Assembly: GCA_038025085.1 (NCBI GenBank)
Contig: CM076147.1
Span: 10,802,501 to 10,866,500, forward strand
Direction of reading: 5' to 3'
Length of the DNA stretch: 64,000 nucleotides
From: Tetragonia tetragonoides
Lineage: Eukaryota > Streptophyta > Magnoliopsida > Caryophyllales > Aizoaceae
The position numbers were made by a program, and so were the translations under genes. Below, in pieces: positions 20,157 to 31,683 of the stretch. Numbering within the stretch: the first letter of the stretch is position 1; every line of letters starts with the position of its first letter. Under the pieces are notes generated by a model, which saw only the letters and a program-made list of their open reading frames with translations, did no database searches and was not told the origin of the DNA.

Positions 20157-21128
20157 TTATGCATAGAACCGTTTAAGTTGGTCCATATTTGTGAGTTGGG
20201 TGAACTCGTTGCCGTCTAAGTCCATTAGCTTTGCTGCTCCACCGGATAATATTGTCTTAATAAGGTATGGGCCGGCCCAATTAGGCTTGAACTTTCCCCG
20301 AGGATCGGCCACAATTGGTCTCACCTCTTTTAGGACTAAGTCTCCTTCTTTTAGTCCTCTAGCCTTGAATCGTTGATCAAAATGCCTCGACGTCCCTACT
20401 TGGTAGACATGACCATAATGTAGGGCATTTAGCCGTCTTTTATCTAGCAAGATTAATTGGTCATGCCGGGCTTGAACCCACTCTACTTCGGGTAATTCAC
20501 TTTCCAAAGCTATCCTCAAAGAGGGAATTTCTACCTCGACTGGGAGTACTGCCTCCATTCCGTATACTAAAGAATAAGGTGTTGCTCCCATTGAGGAACG
20601 AATGGTGGTTCTATATCCCCATAAGGCGAATTGTAGCTTCTCCGGCCAATCTTCGTAGTTTTCCGTCATCTTAGCTATCATTTGTTGTCATGTATGAACT
20701 TTGCCGCGTGTTTGGACTCTATCCTTGCGTACGAACGAGCTTCAACCCATTTGGTAAAGTAGTCTATCGTGACTAATATGTATTCATGGCCTCCTTTTCT
20801 TGTGGGGGTGGTTTTTCCAATGATGTCAATACCCCATGCACAGAACGGCCATGGTGAAGTGAATGTATGTAAAGGGGTAGGTGGTCTATGTTGTAAATTA
20901 GCGTGGAATTGGCAGCGTGTGTACTTTCTCACGTATTCGATGCAATCTTTTTCCATTGTAGTCCAATAGTATCCTTGCCTTAGGATTTTCTTGACCAAGG
21001 TGAGTCCATTCATGTGGGGACCACATACGCCATTATGTATATCGCTCATGACTTTGAGGACCTCGCGTTCTTTTAAGCACAGAAGACTTAACCCTTGTGG
21101 TGTCTTTTTATAAAGTTTGCCTTGCACA

Positions 21129-23165
21129 TAGAGCTGTCAAACAGGTCGGTCAGGTCGGGTTCGGGTTCGGTACTAACGGGTTCGGGTCATTAGCAGGTCG
21201 GGTCATAAACTTTTCGGGTTGAGAAAAGCTTGTTCATGACCCAGAACTTTCGGTATCGGGTTGACCCAACGGGTTGATGACGTCTTTAAATTAATTTTCC
21301 GAACATTAATTTCTCTTAATTTAGGTACTTAATTTTCTTAAAAAAACACAACTATATCATATGAGATACGACAGAAATATCAGCCTAAAAGACCACAAAA
21401 TACATACAAAACCACAACATAATAGCAAATAATCTTCAAATCAGGTTCATCAATATTCCAATTGTCTTCAAATAAACCATCTTAATCAAACAAAATAAAA
21501 TTCCAAGCTTCTTAAACAAATACACTCAAACAAACAGTCTTCAAATCCACCATACAAACAACAAAGTCATTTCTTAATCCAAGTTTTTTTTGGTGCAATT
21601 TCTAATCAAAGTTGAGTACACCGGCTGTCATGTCCTCGATCTCCTCGTCGTTTTCAGCACGAGGCACCCCTTTGTTACCAGATTCCTTGTTACGACTTGT
21701 CCGACTAAAATGCAACTCTACACCATCAAGTAACTTTTCACCTTCACCTGCATAACAAATGAACAATAACAAAATAAATGATTAAAATTCAAAATGCAAT
21801 TCTGTAAATAAAAAGCATTATATATATGAACTTACTCTCTTCGACGTCATAGCCGTATACCCAACTACGGGTGGTGACTAAAGCCTCTGCGGTGTCGGGA
21901 AGAAGGGAAGCTCTCCACTTTGTTAGGATGCGACCTCCTAAGCTAAATGTTGATTCAGATGCAACGGTTGTAATAGGAATGCTCAACAAATCTCTTGCCA
22001 TTGCTGCCACTTCGGGGAACCGTTTCTCATTCTCACTCCACCATTCAAGAACATCCAACTTCACATTATGATCCAATCGATATTCCTCCAAGTATACATC
22101 AAGCTGTGACCTTTGATAACAAGGTGCATTCCCAAAAGAAGAAAATGCCCTGAACTTGTAATGTTGCCCTGAACTTGGCCAATCTCTTGTCATGGAACAT
22201 GTAATGTTGCCCTGAACTTGGCCAATCTAAGCTGTTTTGGCCACAACCAAGTGTACATACCTGCTGTGTGTCCTAAATTACAACTCTCACTGCTTTCACA
22301 GTCACATTTGAGCTAATCAACAACCAATTATACCAGCTGTGGATTAGTCTAAAGTCTAAACCAACAGGCTCTAATTAACAAAAACTAAAACATAAAAATA
22401 AAAATAAAAAAAAGTTTTGTGGTAGTCCCTCTGAGAAGAATTAATTGTCATATGGTGACAGTCCCTCAAAATTAAGAACTTCATACTTTTTTGTGTAACT
22501 ACAAGATCTTAACTTTGGGGATAATTTTGGGCAGATCAATCATAAATCATACAACAACAAGTCTAATATTGAAATGATAATTGATAAGAGGAAACATAAT
22601 TGTGTATATATACTGACCAACATAAAAGATGAGTTATTTTTATTTTTATTTTAACACAACCATTATTTCCCATGTCACCAACAAAACAAGGTCTATAATC
22701 CCATGCCACAGAAGACTTGAAAGTGTCATACACATTAAGCAAAGCCAAAAACCTAAATTTCTCATACAAAAATCACTAAACAACTTAAAAACAACCCTCC
22801 ACATGAGTGAATGCCGTATTTCCCCAATCAAACTTCATAAACTGAATAACTACAATCAAATAAAATCAATCATTCTCCACAAAATTCCACTAATTCCCCA
22901 AAACCCACAAAACCAAACATCAAAACATGCTCAAAGAACAGAATCTCACATTTACAACTTACAACTACCTACTTCAAACTTCTTAACTAGTATTACCCGT
23001 TGGAAAACAGGAAAACAAATGAGTAATAAATTACCTGAGGTTGGTTTAGGGAGATTGCATTAGTTGAAGCTCCTTTCTCTATTTTATGCAGTGAGATACT
23101 GAGATCAAATTGTAGAAAATTACAACATTTAAATCAAAAGTAAGCACCAGTAGAGAGAGAGATAA

Positions 23166-23200
<35 letters not shown>

Positions 23201-23274
23201 TTACCAGTTGACAAGAAGGTGGCCGCCTGTGGGTGGAACTGAGGAGCAGCCGAGCAGATCGGAGATATGAGCTT

Positions 23275-23306
<32 letters not shown>

Positions 23307-23597
23307 CGAAGAGAGGCGAGGCGGCCAGAGCGAACTGAGGAGAGAGAGAGAGAACTGAGGTTTTGATTTTTTTAGGGTTTACTTTTTAGCTTTAGAAACT
23401 TCTCGGTGGAGGGTCTATTTTTTAAGCCTCCAACCCGTTGGGTCAAACCCGACCCGACCGAGACCCGACTCGAAATTAATCGGGTTTTCGGGTTCGGTCA
23501 CTATCGGGTTTTGGATAAAATTATCGTGTTCAAAACCTGTTTTTTTCGGGTCGGTAATGGGTCGGTTTTCGAGTCGGATCAAATTTTCACAGCTCTA
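21129..23597 (-). mobile_element. hAT DNA transposon, internally degenerate, 2469 bp
   Basis: The terminal inverted repeats are TAGAGCTGTCAAA at the left and its imperfect complement, ending ACAGCTCTA, at the right. The 8-bp target duplication CTTGCACA is at 21121-21128 and 23598-23605. The empty site is seen in copy 2 near 35426. Subterminal regions are rich in GGGTTCGGGT-type motifs. GA microsatellites lie at about 23153-23196 and 23276-23360. It encodes only the C-terminal part of a transposase. Confidence 0.93.
21789..22193 (-). pseudogene. hAT transposase C-terminal dimerisation domain remnant
   Basis: The 134-residue frame has LDVLEWWSENEKRFPEVAAM, MARDLLSIPITTVASESTFS and GGRILTKWRASLLPDTAEAL, the hallmark of the hAT C-terminal dimerisation region. 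The DDE catalytic domain and the BED zinc finger are missing, so the element could move only with help. The start is arbitrary, at the first ATG of the surviving frame. Confidence 0.88.
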
Positions 23598-23937
23598 CTT
23601 GCACATGTATGTTTTGTGCGGCTAGTCTTCTTAAGGCTCTTTGTGCCCTAGGTGTGGACTGTGGAGGATAAACGCCTTTGGCGAGTAAATTGAGAATGTC
23701 GGTAAACCATTCTTCCTCTTCTTCCTCGTTGAGGCATACTTCAAGTGCATTACACAAGGCGGGCTCAGTGCGCCTTTGAATGTGAATGGGCATGGAGATT
23801 ATATCATCTGGAATATTTATCATAGAAGCCATCTTTGCTAAGGCATCTGCGAACTGGTTGTCATCTCTAGGAATGTATGTGAAACGGACATAAGTGAAAT
23901 ATTCCTAGTAAGGTGCCAGGGATTTGCTTTTCACTTT

Positions 23938-25440
23938 CTATTTTTTGGAAACTTGGTTTATGATGAGAGTTGAATCTCCATATACCATTAGATCCTTAAT
24001 TTGCAGTTCTATAGCCGCTTCTAGACCAATGATGCATGCTACATATTTGGCTCCGTTGTTGGTTACCTCATGATCTAACTTGACGGCTATGGGAGTATGT
24101 GCGCCTTCGGGGCTCACAAATAATACCCCTACGCCATAACCCTTTTTGTTTGATGCTCCGTCAAAGTATAATTGGCGAGTGTTCTCCTCGACACTCATTA
24201 TTCCTTCATCTGGAAAGTCATGTGTAGCATCTTCACTAGTAACTGGGTTTTCGGCGAGATGTTCAGAAATGGCATGTCCTTTGATCGCCTTCTGGTGTTC
24301 AAAAGTTAGATCGAATTCTGAAAGCATGACGGTCCATCTTGCTATTCTTCCACTAAGGATGGGTTTTTCGAACAAGTACTTTAACGGATTCATCCTTGAC
24401 TTTATATGAACGGAATGTTGTAGCATGTAGTGTCGGAGCTTCTTGGTTGCAGTGACCAATGCGAGACACGTTTTCTGTAGGGTGGAGCATCATGTTTTGT
24501 ATTCTAGGAATTTCTTGCTAAGGTAGTATATTGCCTTTTCGTCATTCTCCACCTTTTGGGCTAACATAGCACCCATGGCGGTTTCTGTGACTGTTAGGTA
24601 TAACATAAGTGGTTTTCCCGGAATGGGCGGAACCAGTACGGGTGGTTTAGCTAAGTATTCCTTAATCTTGTCGAAGGCTTGCTGGCATTGATCATCCCAG
24701 GTAGATTTAGTGTCCTTTTTGAGCTTCTTGAAGATGGGCTCGCATGTAATAGTTAATTTGGATATGAATCGACTTATATATTGGAGACGCCCTAGGAATC
24801 CTCTTATCTCCTTTTCATTTTTGGGAGATGGCATATCCCTTATGGCTTTGATTTTGGTAGGATCGATTTCAATACCTCTTGTGCTTATGACGAATCCTAA
24901 GAGCTTGCCCGAAGTTACTCCAAACGCACACTTTTGAGGATTTAATCTCATGTTGTAATTCCGAAGCCTGTCAAACAATTTCCTTAGAGAGGTTATATGC
25001 CCTTCTCTCTCCTTTGATTTAATGATCATATCGTCTACGTACACCTCGGCTTCCTTATGTATCATGTCATGTAGAAGGGAAGTTGCGGTTCTTTGGTATG
25101 TTGCTCCCGCGTTCTTCAACTCGAAAGGCATGACGGTGTAGCAATAAGTCCTCCATTGGGTAATGAAAGTGGTTTTCTCCATATCTTCTTCATCCATTTG
25201 TATTTGGTTATACCTTGCATAGCCGTCCATGAATGATAAAAGGCCATGTCCTACGGTATTATCCACCAATACGTCTATATGTGGCAAGGAAAAGTCGTCT
25301 TTTGGACTTGCCTTGTTCAGATCCCTAAAGTCAACACACATCCTTACTTTGCCATCCTTTTTTGGAACGGGCACTATGTTAGCAACACATTCTGGATATT
25401 GAGCAACCCTGGTAAAACCCGCTTCGAGCTGTTTTTGCAC
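23938..25440 (-). pseudogene. RT and RNase H of Tat-like element, copy 1
   Basis: The RT blocks are in order: VPKKDGKVRMCVDFRDLNKA, LLSFMDGYARYNQI, FELKNAGATYQR and the catalytic AEVYVDDMIIK near 25040, then FLGRLQYISRFI. The gypsy RNase H begins at TVTETAMGAMLAQ. It is interrupted by TGA at 24490-24492, where related proteins have Arg. After a linker, a second RNase H-like domain begins at QLYFDGASNKKGYGVGVL and includes NNGAKYVACIIGLEAA and VYGDSTLIINQV. An additional archaeal-type RNase H in this position is typical of the Tat lineage. The frame continues toward integrase through stops at 23938 and about 23903. Confidence 0.88.
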
Positions 25441-25895
25441 CTCCTCTTTGATTTTCAGTGCCCACTCAGGCTCTATTCTCCGGAGTTTCTACTTTACTGG
25501 TTTTGAATCCGGATTGAGCGGTATTTTATGTTGTGCTATTTCGCGACTTATTCTCGGCGCGGCTCTTGATCGTTTGTAAGATTGATTAATTCTGTTTCTT
25601 CCACAATTGAAGTCTTTTGTTCATGCTCTAACAGTGTTTTAGTTACTTCTTTGGGCAATTCTTGTTCATCTTTTGAATTATTAGCTACTAAGTAATCCAA
25701 CTAGTAAGCAAAATCAGTTATTATTTCATTGATAGGGGAAACTGAAACATCAACTGAGCCATTACTATTGGCTTTAACATCTTTAGACTTGCAAACAAAA
25801 TTAAACATAGATTTGGGTGGACCACCCGACTCTACTATATTAGACTCGTCTTCGGAATCGGACTCGGTTCGGTCGGAATCAGTGTCGGAGTCAGG
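25441..25895 (-). other. Degenerate linker between gag region and RT, copy 1
   Basis: The pol frame can be followed but has several stops (near 25492, 25540 and 25700). It encodes an acidic stretch (DSDTDSDRTESDSEDES) and PEWALKIKEE just before RT. No DTG or DSG protease motif is seen. Confidence 0.55.
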
Positions 25896-27133
25896 CTAGG
25901 ATTCTTCGGAGATCGTGATCTTGATCTTCTTTCCATTGGCTCGTGTCCAGCTTATAGTGCGTTTCCGCTTTGCGAGTTGACCCTCGTTTGGAGTGATCAA
26001 CTTAGTCGGGTCAAAGTTTGCATCCTGAATTGCATTATTGACATTGTGGAGCTCTTCATCTTTTGGATGGCAATGCTCTTGTCCAAATAATAGACCCAAA
26101 GTATTGTTTGGTGTGTTCTCTACCCAATCAAAGTTCAGCCTCCTTCTTACAGGCAAAGGAGGGATGAAGGTGATCCTTCCTTTGTTAAGAGTGTCGGATA
26201 AGGCCTTATATCATACGAACGACCCCTTCATTGACGAGGTCATGTATCTTGCATTCCAGGTGCACACATTCGTCCGTATGATGTCCCCTTCCTGGGTGAT
26301 AGATGCAAAAAGAGGTATGGTTCCAGTCCTTTCTCTTATTTCCGGGATCTGGATCAGGTGTTGGCCCAATGGGCCCTACAATACCTTTCCCAAACAGGTC
26401 CTGAAAGATTTGAGTTGGGGTTGAAAGGATTGGGGGGGTGTATACCCTTTTTGGCATTTGGTTATGGTACTCTCTCTCGAGATTGGTGATGTTTCTGCAG
26501 CTGTATGGTTGAACTTCTATGAGATCTTGAATTCTGTGCTTCAACGCCCCAACACTCTTTAGTGTCGTGGCCTCTGCCCCTGTGGTAATTGCAAAACTTA
26601 CATGGGTGCTAGGCGATCCCTGGAGAGACAGGATCGGGGGTTGGTCCCAGTGGTCGTATCTCAAGAGTGTGAGTCAGATGGAGAGGTAGCGGGGAGAAGT
26701 TTCTTTTGGTCATATCCCTCATGGGTGGGACGTGACTAAGTGGGAGACTCACGCTTGGGTGGAGGATAGATGCAGAATGCGCTTCAGCGTCCTCTCTTTC
26801 TTTCCTCTTCATCTCGATGTTAATTACTTCTTCGTCTATTTGTTTTAGACCAACAGTGATTTCCTTGACCAACTCCTCCAATGATTTCTTGGGGGTGCTG
26901 TTGGTCGTGTGAAGGTCATCCTCCTCATCACTATCCCAAATTCCGGCCACCTCTAGATGGAGGGAGTCAATCTTAAATGGTGGGACACGATGTCCAATTG
27001 GCACAATCAGGCGAGAGGGGTCCTTTTCCTCTTCTTCATTTGTAATGAAGAAAACTGCGCCTAGAGGATTGGTGTTGTTATTTGGAGTGGGAACATTTTT
27101 TGGCTTGGGATTAGTCCCATTGTCAAAAAGATC
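25896..27133 (-). pseudogene. Gag-pol linker of Tat-like element with second zinc-knuckle-like motif, copy 1
   Basis: Three overlapping or abutting minus frames (27004-26609, 26664-26206, 26156-25896) form the region between gag and RT. It holds FCIYHPGRGHHTDECVHLEC, a Tat-type C-x2-H...H-x4-C knuckle, near 26295-26235. It also carries a repeated phrase (GPTPDPDP), similar to one in gag. An aspartic protease should lie between here and RT. I see no DTG/DSG-containing block, so it has probably been deleted. Confidence 0.65.
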
Positions 27134-28249
27134 CTAGATTTTATTCTTGAGTGTCCAACACTTCTCGGTGTCATGTCCTTTTCCTCTATGGAATTTGCAA
27201 TAAAGATTAGGGCTCCATGACGGGCTCCTCTTTTCGACGTCGGGATCCGGAGTGGGGCCCACAACATCGAGGTAGTCATTCTTGACAAGCTTTTCTAAAG
27301 CTTTAGCATAGGTCATACCCAATGGGGTGTATTGCCTGTGCGGTTTGTCGTAGACAGCATTGATTTCATTAACCTTGTTGGAAGAGTTTCCCGAATTGGG
27401 GTTCTTCTTGTAGCTTGAGTTATAAGCACCTTTGTTGAAGAAGTCCTTGTTTCTCTCCTTTTTGAGTGCTTGATTATCCTCTATGAGCAATCCCACACTA
27501 TTGAGTTGTGCATATGAAGTAATTGCTTGGTATTTGAGAGGATTCAAGTAAGGAGGTTGTAAGTTCTTGATGAGTTTCCGAATTTGCTCTTCCTCGGATG
27601 GACGGTCGAGCATTTCGGCCACTTTAGTTCTCCATTTCTTGACAAAATTAGTGAAGCTTTCATTTTCACCTTGCTTGATTGCTTCCAACTCTCTCATGGT
27701 GGTTGGTTGGATGACATTGTTGGCATACCTAGTGAGGAATAAACTGGACACTTTGTTCCATTCCTAAACCTGATTGGGCTCGAGCTTGAAAAAACATGTC
27801 CTAACAGTGGGGTCCAAGGTTTATGAGAAAATGTGAGTATAGAGGTCAGGATCAACTCCTCTTAGGCCCATTGCAGTGGTGAAAGCCCTTATGTGATCTT
27901 TTGGATCATCGGTCCCTTTGAAGATGGGGACTTCAGGCATAGAGAACTTTTGTGGGAGCTTCCCCTTGATGTGAGAGGAGTATCCTTCAGCATTGATCAT
28001 GTAGTCACTTATGATCTTGTTTTGAGTTAGAGCTAACTCAAGGTTCTTAATTTGGGCACTTAGCTCTTCCACCTTGTCATCTCGAGGTGGAGGATCATCC
28101 TGGTTAAGAGGGTCAAGTTCTTTGACCTTGCTCTCTATCCATGTCACACGGTTTCCCATAGTTTCCAGCATTTTCATCATTTCAGTCAACATCTCATCGA
28201 TGGTCTTAGGTGGTGGAGGGGGCATATCATCTTCGGCCATTTTAGTCAA
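27134..28249 (-). pseudogene. Gag of Tat-like element, copy 1
   Basis: The N-terminus at 28249 reads MTKMAEDDMPPPPPKTIDEM, followed by a coiled-coil-like stretch (MLTEMMKMLETMGNRVTWIE). The capsid-like region includes DDPKDHIRAFTTAM. In-frame stops occur at about 27821 and 27768, after which the frame continues with FLTRYANNVIQPTTMRELEA and KWRTKVAEMLDRPSEEEQIR. A zinc knuckle (CKFHRGKGHDTEKC) lies near 27190-27150, before a stop at 27134. It packages genomic RNA in intact elements. Copy 2 carries the same stops, so decay preceded the duplication. Confidence 0.85.
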
Positions 28250-28555
28250 CTTAGAACAAGATGGTCGATACGGAGGGGGAGTAACACATACTGCGTCAGC
28301 CCTAGCTTTGCTCGAAGGGGGAGATTTAAATACGAGCTTCCTAACCAGACGTTGATTACTATGATCGCGTTCCCAACTTTTCGGACTACCTTTTTTTTCT
28401 TCTCAATCCTGGATAGCGGATAAGACTTAGAAAAGGCAACACTAACAAGTTAAACGAAAGAAATGTTTTAAAACAAAGATGGAAAGTTTCTATCTAGGAT
28501 GTTCTATCAACATAGTTACCCTTGGGGACTAAGTAATGGGTTTAGGTCAAAAGAT
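28250..28555. other. Leader between 69-bp repeats and gag, copy 1
   Basis: Non-coding leader region of the element, duplicated at 40076-40379. No gene is seen. Confidence 0.5.
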
Positions 28556-28968
28556 CTCGACTCAATATAGGATAAACAAAAGATATTATACTCTTGACTA
28601 ACGGAGAGGGGAGAGATATTATCTCGACTCAATATGGGATAAAGCAAAAGATATTATACTCTTGACTAAAAGGAGAGGGGAGAGATATTATCTCGACTCA
28701 ATATGGGATAACGCAAAAGATATTATACTCTTGGCTAAAAGGAGAGGGGAGAGATATTATCTCGACTCAATATGGGATAAAACGAAAGATATTATACTCA
28801 TGACTAAAGGGAGAGGGGACAGATATTATCTCGACTCAATATGGGATAAAGCAAAAGATATTATACTAAAACTAAAAGGAGAGGGGAGAGATATTTTCTC
28901 GACTCAATATGGGATAAAGCGAAATATTTTATACTCTTGACTAAAAGGAGAGGGGAGAGATATTATCA
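28556..28968. repeat. 69-bp tandem repeats in the 5' untranslated region, copy 1
   Basis: Each unit contains CTCGACTCAATATGGGATAA, AAAGATATTATACTC and GGAGAGGGGAGAGATATTAT. About six units occur here and about eight in copy 2 (40380-40930). The copy 1 array ends at the duplication junction. Confidence 0.9.
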
Positions 28969-31683
28969 TGTTTTCACGAGGAAGGATCATATGGTTACCG
29001 TTGGTACCAAATGTCGGGTATGTCATCATTTCTTGTTCTCGCTCTTTTACACTTAGAAAATCATGTGTAGGCGAACATAGAATTTCTAGGCTGAGAACTG
29101 TAGTGTAGTTAAATGTGGAAAACCAATTTGCGTGAAATTGTTTTTCTGGTTAATTTGCGAATTCCTGTAGGATTCTTGTATTTATATGCATGTGAAGAAT
29201 GAATTTGTGTGAAATTTATCTTTAAGTTGTGGAAAATAAATTTGTATGAAACTTACTCTCGTCGCAATTATATATTTCTGTGAAAATAAACTTGAATGAA
29301 GTTTACTTTTGCTGTGGAGGTAAACGGTTTTTCGAGTAAATTTGTGGAAAATAAATTCGTGTGAAATTTGCTCTCTTTAAAATTTACTCTCGTCATGTTG
29401 GCTTAGATAAAATGCTAAATTTTACGATTTGTAAAAATTTAGAACTAAACTGGAGACTGTTAGTTGTTACTAGGATCAGCTAGCTAATTTTCTTTGCACT
29501 CTTTTTTTTTGTGCTGTTTTAGGATGTCGACACGGCCATGCGGGGTTACGGTAGTATCTCGGGCATCGAAAAGGCTATTGTGGCGTGTTGTGGCTTTAGT
29601 CACTTTTTAGCGGCCATGGCTTCTGCTGAGCGCTCCGATCGACCTATTAGTTAGAAGCCTTGCGGAGCGGTACTGGGATAATACCAGTACCTTTCATTTT
29701 CCTATGGGTTAGATCATGATCACCCCTTTCGAGTTTGGTCTAATTTTTGGGTTTCCTTGCACCGGTACTCCTGTTACTTATGGAGAAGTGAGCTGGTAGG
29801 TTATGGTGGAGATGTTTGGTCTCTTTGGGACCAACTGGGATGGTAGGGAGTATGGTCGGACTGACGTCATGGTCCAGTTCTTGACCAACCCGAGGAAGCT
29901 GAAGAAGATCACAGCGGAGCAGCACGCCCGCCTTTTCTTGGCCCTTGTGCTAGCTTGTTCCGTCTTTTCGGATAAAGCTAGTAGGTATCATGTTCGCTAT
30001 CTCCCGTGCCCGCGGGATTTGGATAGAGTTGCGGAGTACAACTGGGGTCTTTCCGCATACTCTTGTCTTCTACGGTGTTTGAGGCAGTCCAGTCGCCTCA
30101 GTGGAGATGAGGGCGCATCTCGCGTCTCCTAAGTCGGTTATTGGAAGGTTATGGAGGTAATTTCCTTTTACCTTTCTTGTACTTTGTGTTTCGGCTCTTT
30201 ATTAATAACTTGTGCCTAATCCATGTACTTTGCATGTCTTTGATTTGGTTTTATGAGCATTTACCTGACCTTGCCCCTCTTCTCGAGACAAGGGATTTGT
30301 CCTTTCCAGCGATGCAGACTTGGAGGGGACGGGCTTCTTGCCCAATTACTACACTGCACGCCCTTAGGGAGGCGATATATCCCTTGACTGCTCAGGATGT
30401 AAGCAACTTTCCTTTGTGTTTCTTTGGTCCTTTTATCCTTTTGTATGCTTATTCTTGCTTTTGCAGGTTGACTAGTTTCCCTGGACGGATTACCTCCCGG
30501 GCCTATCGGATAGATTCTTGGGTGCTTGGGTGTACGACCAGAGGAGGATCCTTATTGAGGGTCCCTTTGGATCCTCCAGATTCTATGCTTTATGTTCGTC
30601 ACCTTACCGTGGAGCAGGTGAGGGCGGTCACCATTGGGGCGAATGCCTTTGAGTATTTGCTTCCAGCTGATCCTGAGCTCGATCTCATGGTGGCTTATAC
30701 TGATTTCGTTGCGGCGCGGTTATGCCCCAACTTCTCTACTTTTCTTTCTTAATTTCGTTTGGAAATTTAGAAATGTGTCTGACATTCTTAAATCTTTGCA
30801 AAGTGCTTCGAGCTCTTCGGTTGTTTCTGCTCCGCGTCCTACTCCTCCTACTTTGTCGGTGAGCTATACAAGAGCGGATGGGTCTCCTGAGGTTATACAG
30901 GTTCCTGAGTTTCGTGGTCCTGATGAGGAGGTTGAGGGATTGCCTCTACCTGCTGACTATAGGGGGTAAGTGAGAATTCATTGTTATTTGCAATGTTTCC
31001 TTTGTATTTATGCTGATTCTTTTTCTTATGTGCACAGTTGGATGCAGCTGAGACACAAAAGGTCTTTAGGGGTATGCAAGCCCTTAAGAGCCTGATTTCC
31101 AAATTCGTGTCTCGGAGTGTATGCACGAGTCGTCATTCCGACGTTCGAAAGGTATGTTCATTTCAAGTAATAATGCTTGATTTGAATTTTTGGTAGCTTT
31201 CTGACCTGGAGCTTATTTTCGCAGCTTGTTCCCGTGGTGAATCCTCCTAGGCCTTTAGTTTTTCGTACTCCAGAGTTGGTGTCTACACCACAGCGTCCTC
31301 CTCCCAGACATGAGAGTGTAGAGGTGCGTCAGGGGACGCCTCGGGCTAGAGTGGATACGGGGAGCTGGCCCCAAGTTCCTTCTCTTCCGCAATGGCCTGC
31401 ACCGCCTCCCTACATGGGGTATCCGGGCTATCATATGCCCATGTATCCTCCACTCCCTCCGAGGGATTCTTGGGGTCAGGAAAGTACGGAGTATGGTTGT
31501 TATCCCCGCATGTCGGAGCCACCTCGTCATTCATTGGATCCCGCTTACTTAGCGCGTTCATTATTTGCTTTCGACCCTGGATCTTGGGTGATGTCTCAGC
31601 CCGGTCCTTCAGGTGCTCCACCATCGACTGGACCCGGAGAGTCGTCTCAGGCGCGTCCCAGTACTGGCGAAGATGGCCGGTGA
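28969..31683 (+). pseudogene. Antisense plant-mobile-domain gene, copy 2, lacking its start
   Basis: Same exons and introns as 14668-17382 at offset 14301. The gene begins inside exon 1 at the duplication junction, so the ATG and upstream region are missing. The in-frame stops after GFPCTGTPVT and before it are shared with copy 1. The last exon ends at 31683. It is preceded by the 69-bp repeats rather than by its own promoter. Confidence 0.7.

Larger units (their letters stand above)
20157..23832 (-). pseudogene. Integrase of Tat-like element, copy 1, split by a hAT insertion
   Basis: Coding parts are 23832-23606, then after the hAT element 21128-20678, then 20681-20157 in another frame. The N-terminal zinc-binding region is visible (HNGVCGPHMNG, CIEYVRKYTRC). 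The first core Asp lies in CAWGIDIIGKTTPT. After KFIHDN the sequence jumps to AKMTENYEDWPEKL and FALWGYRTT. In this family about 60 residues should lie between, holding the second Asp and the Glu. They are absent, with a frame change at about 20680. The C-terminal part (LVLKEVRPIVADPRGKFKPN, then WAGPYLI) is normal. The enzyme would be inactive. Copy 2 has the same deletion. Confidence 0.85.
14667..28968. repeat. Internal tandem duplication of the Tat-like element, copy 1
   Basis: This block recurs at 28969-40795 with very few differences (about four in the first 560 bp). It runs from exon 1 of the antisense gene to the 69-bp repeats upstream of gag. It is 14.3 kb long here because of the hAT insertion, and 11.8 kb without it. 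The junction near 28966-28968 has only ATC in common between the two parental sequences. Confidence 0.93.

Noticed and set aside
23153..23360. GA-rich tracts as a possible regulatory polypyrimidine element
   Set aside because: Simple microsatellites inside the hAT element; nothing ties them to a promoter.
20191..25506. Plus-strand frames opposite gag-pol (for example 24146-24409, 24710-24937, 25246-25506), repeated in copy 2
   Set aside because: Mirror frames of RT, RNase H and integrase; they recur only through the internal duplication.
28662..28940. 92-codon frame made of a repeated YYLDSIWDKAKDIIL motif
   Set aside because: The 69-bp repeat is 23 codons long, so any stop-free frame repeats itself. 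It lies in the untranslated leader.
28556..28968. Possible CRISPR-like array
   Set aside because: The 69-bp units are contiguous tandem repeats without unique spacers, and this is a plant nuclear sequence.
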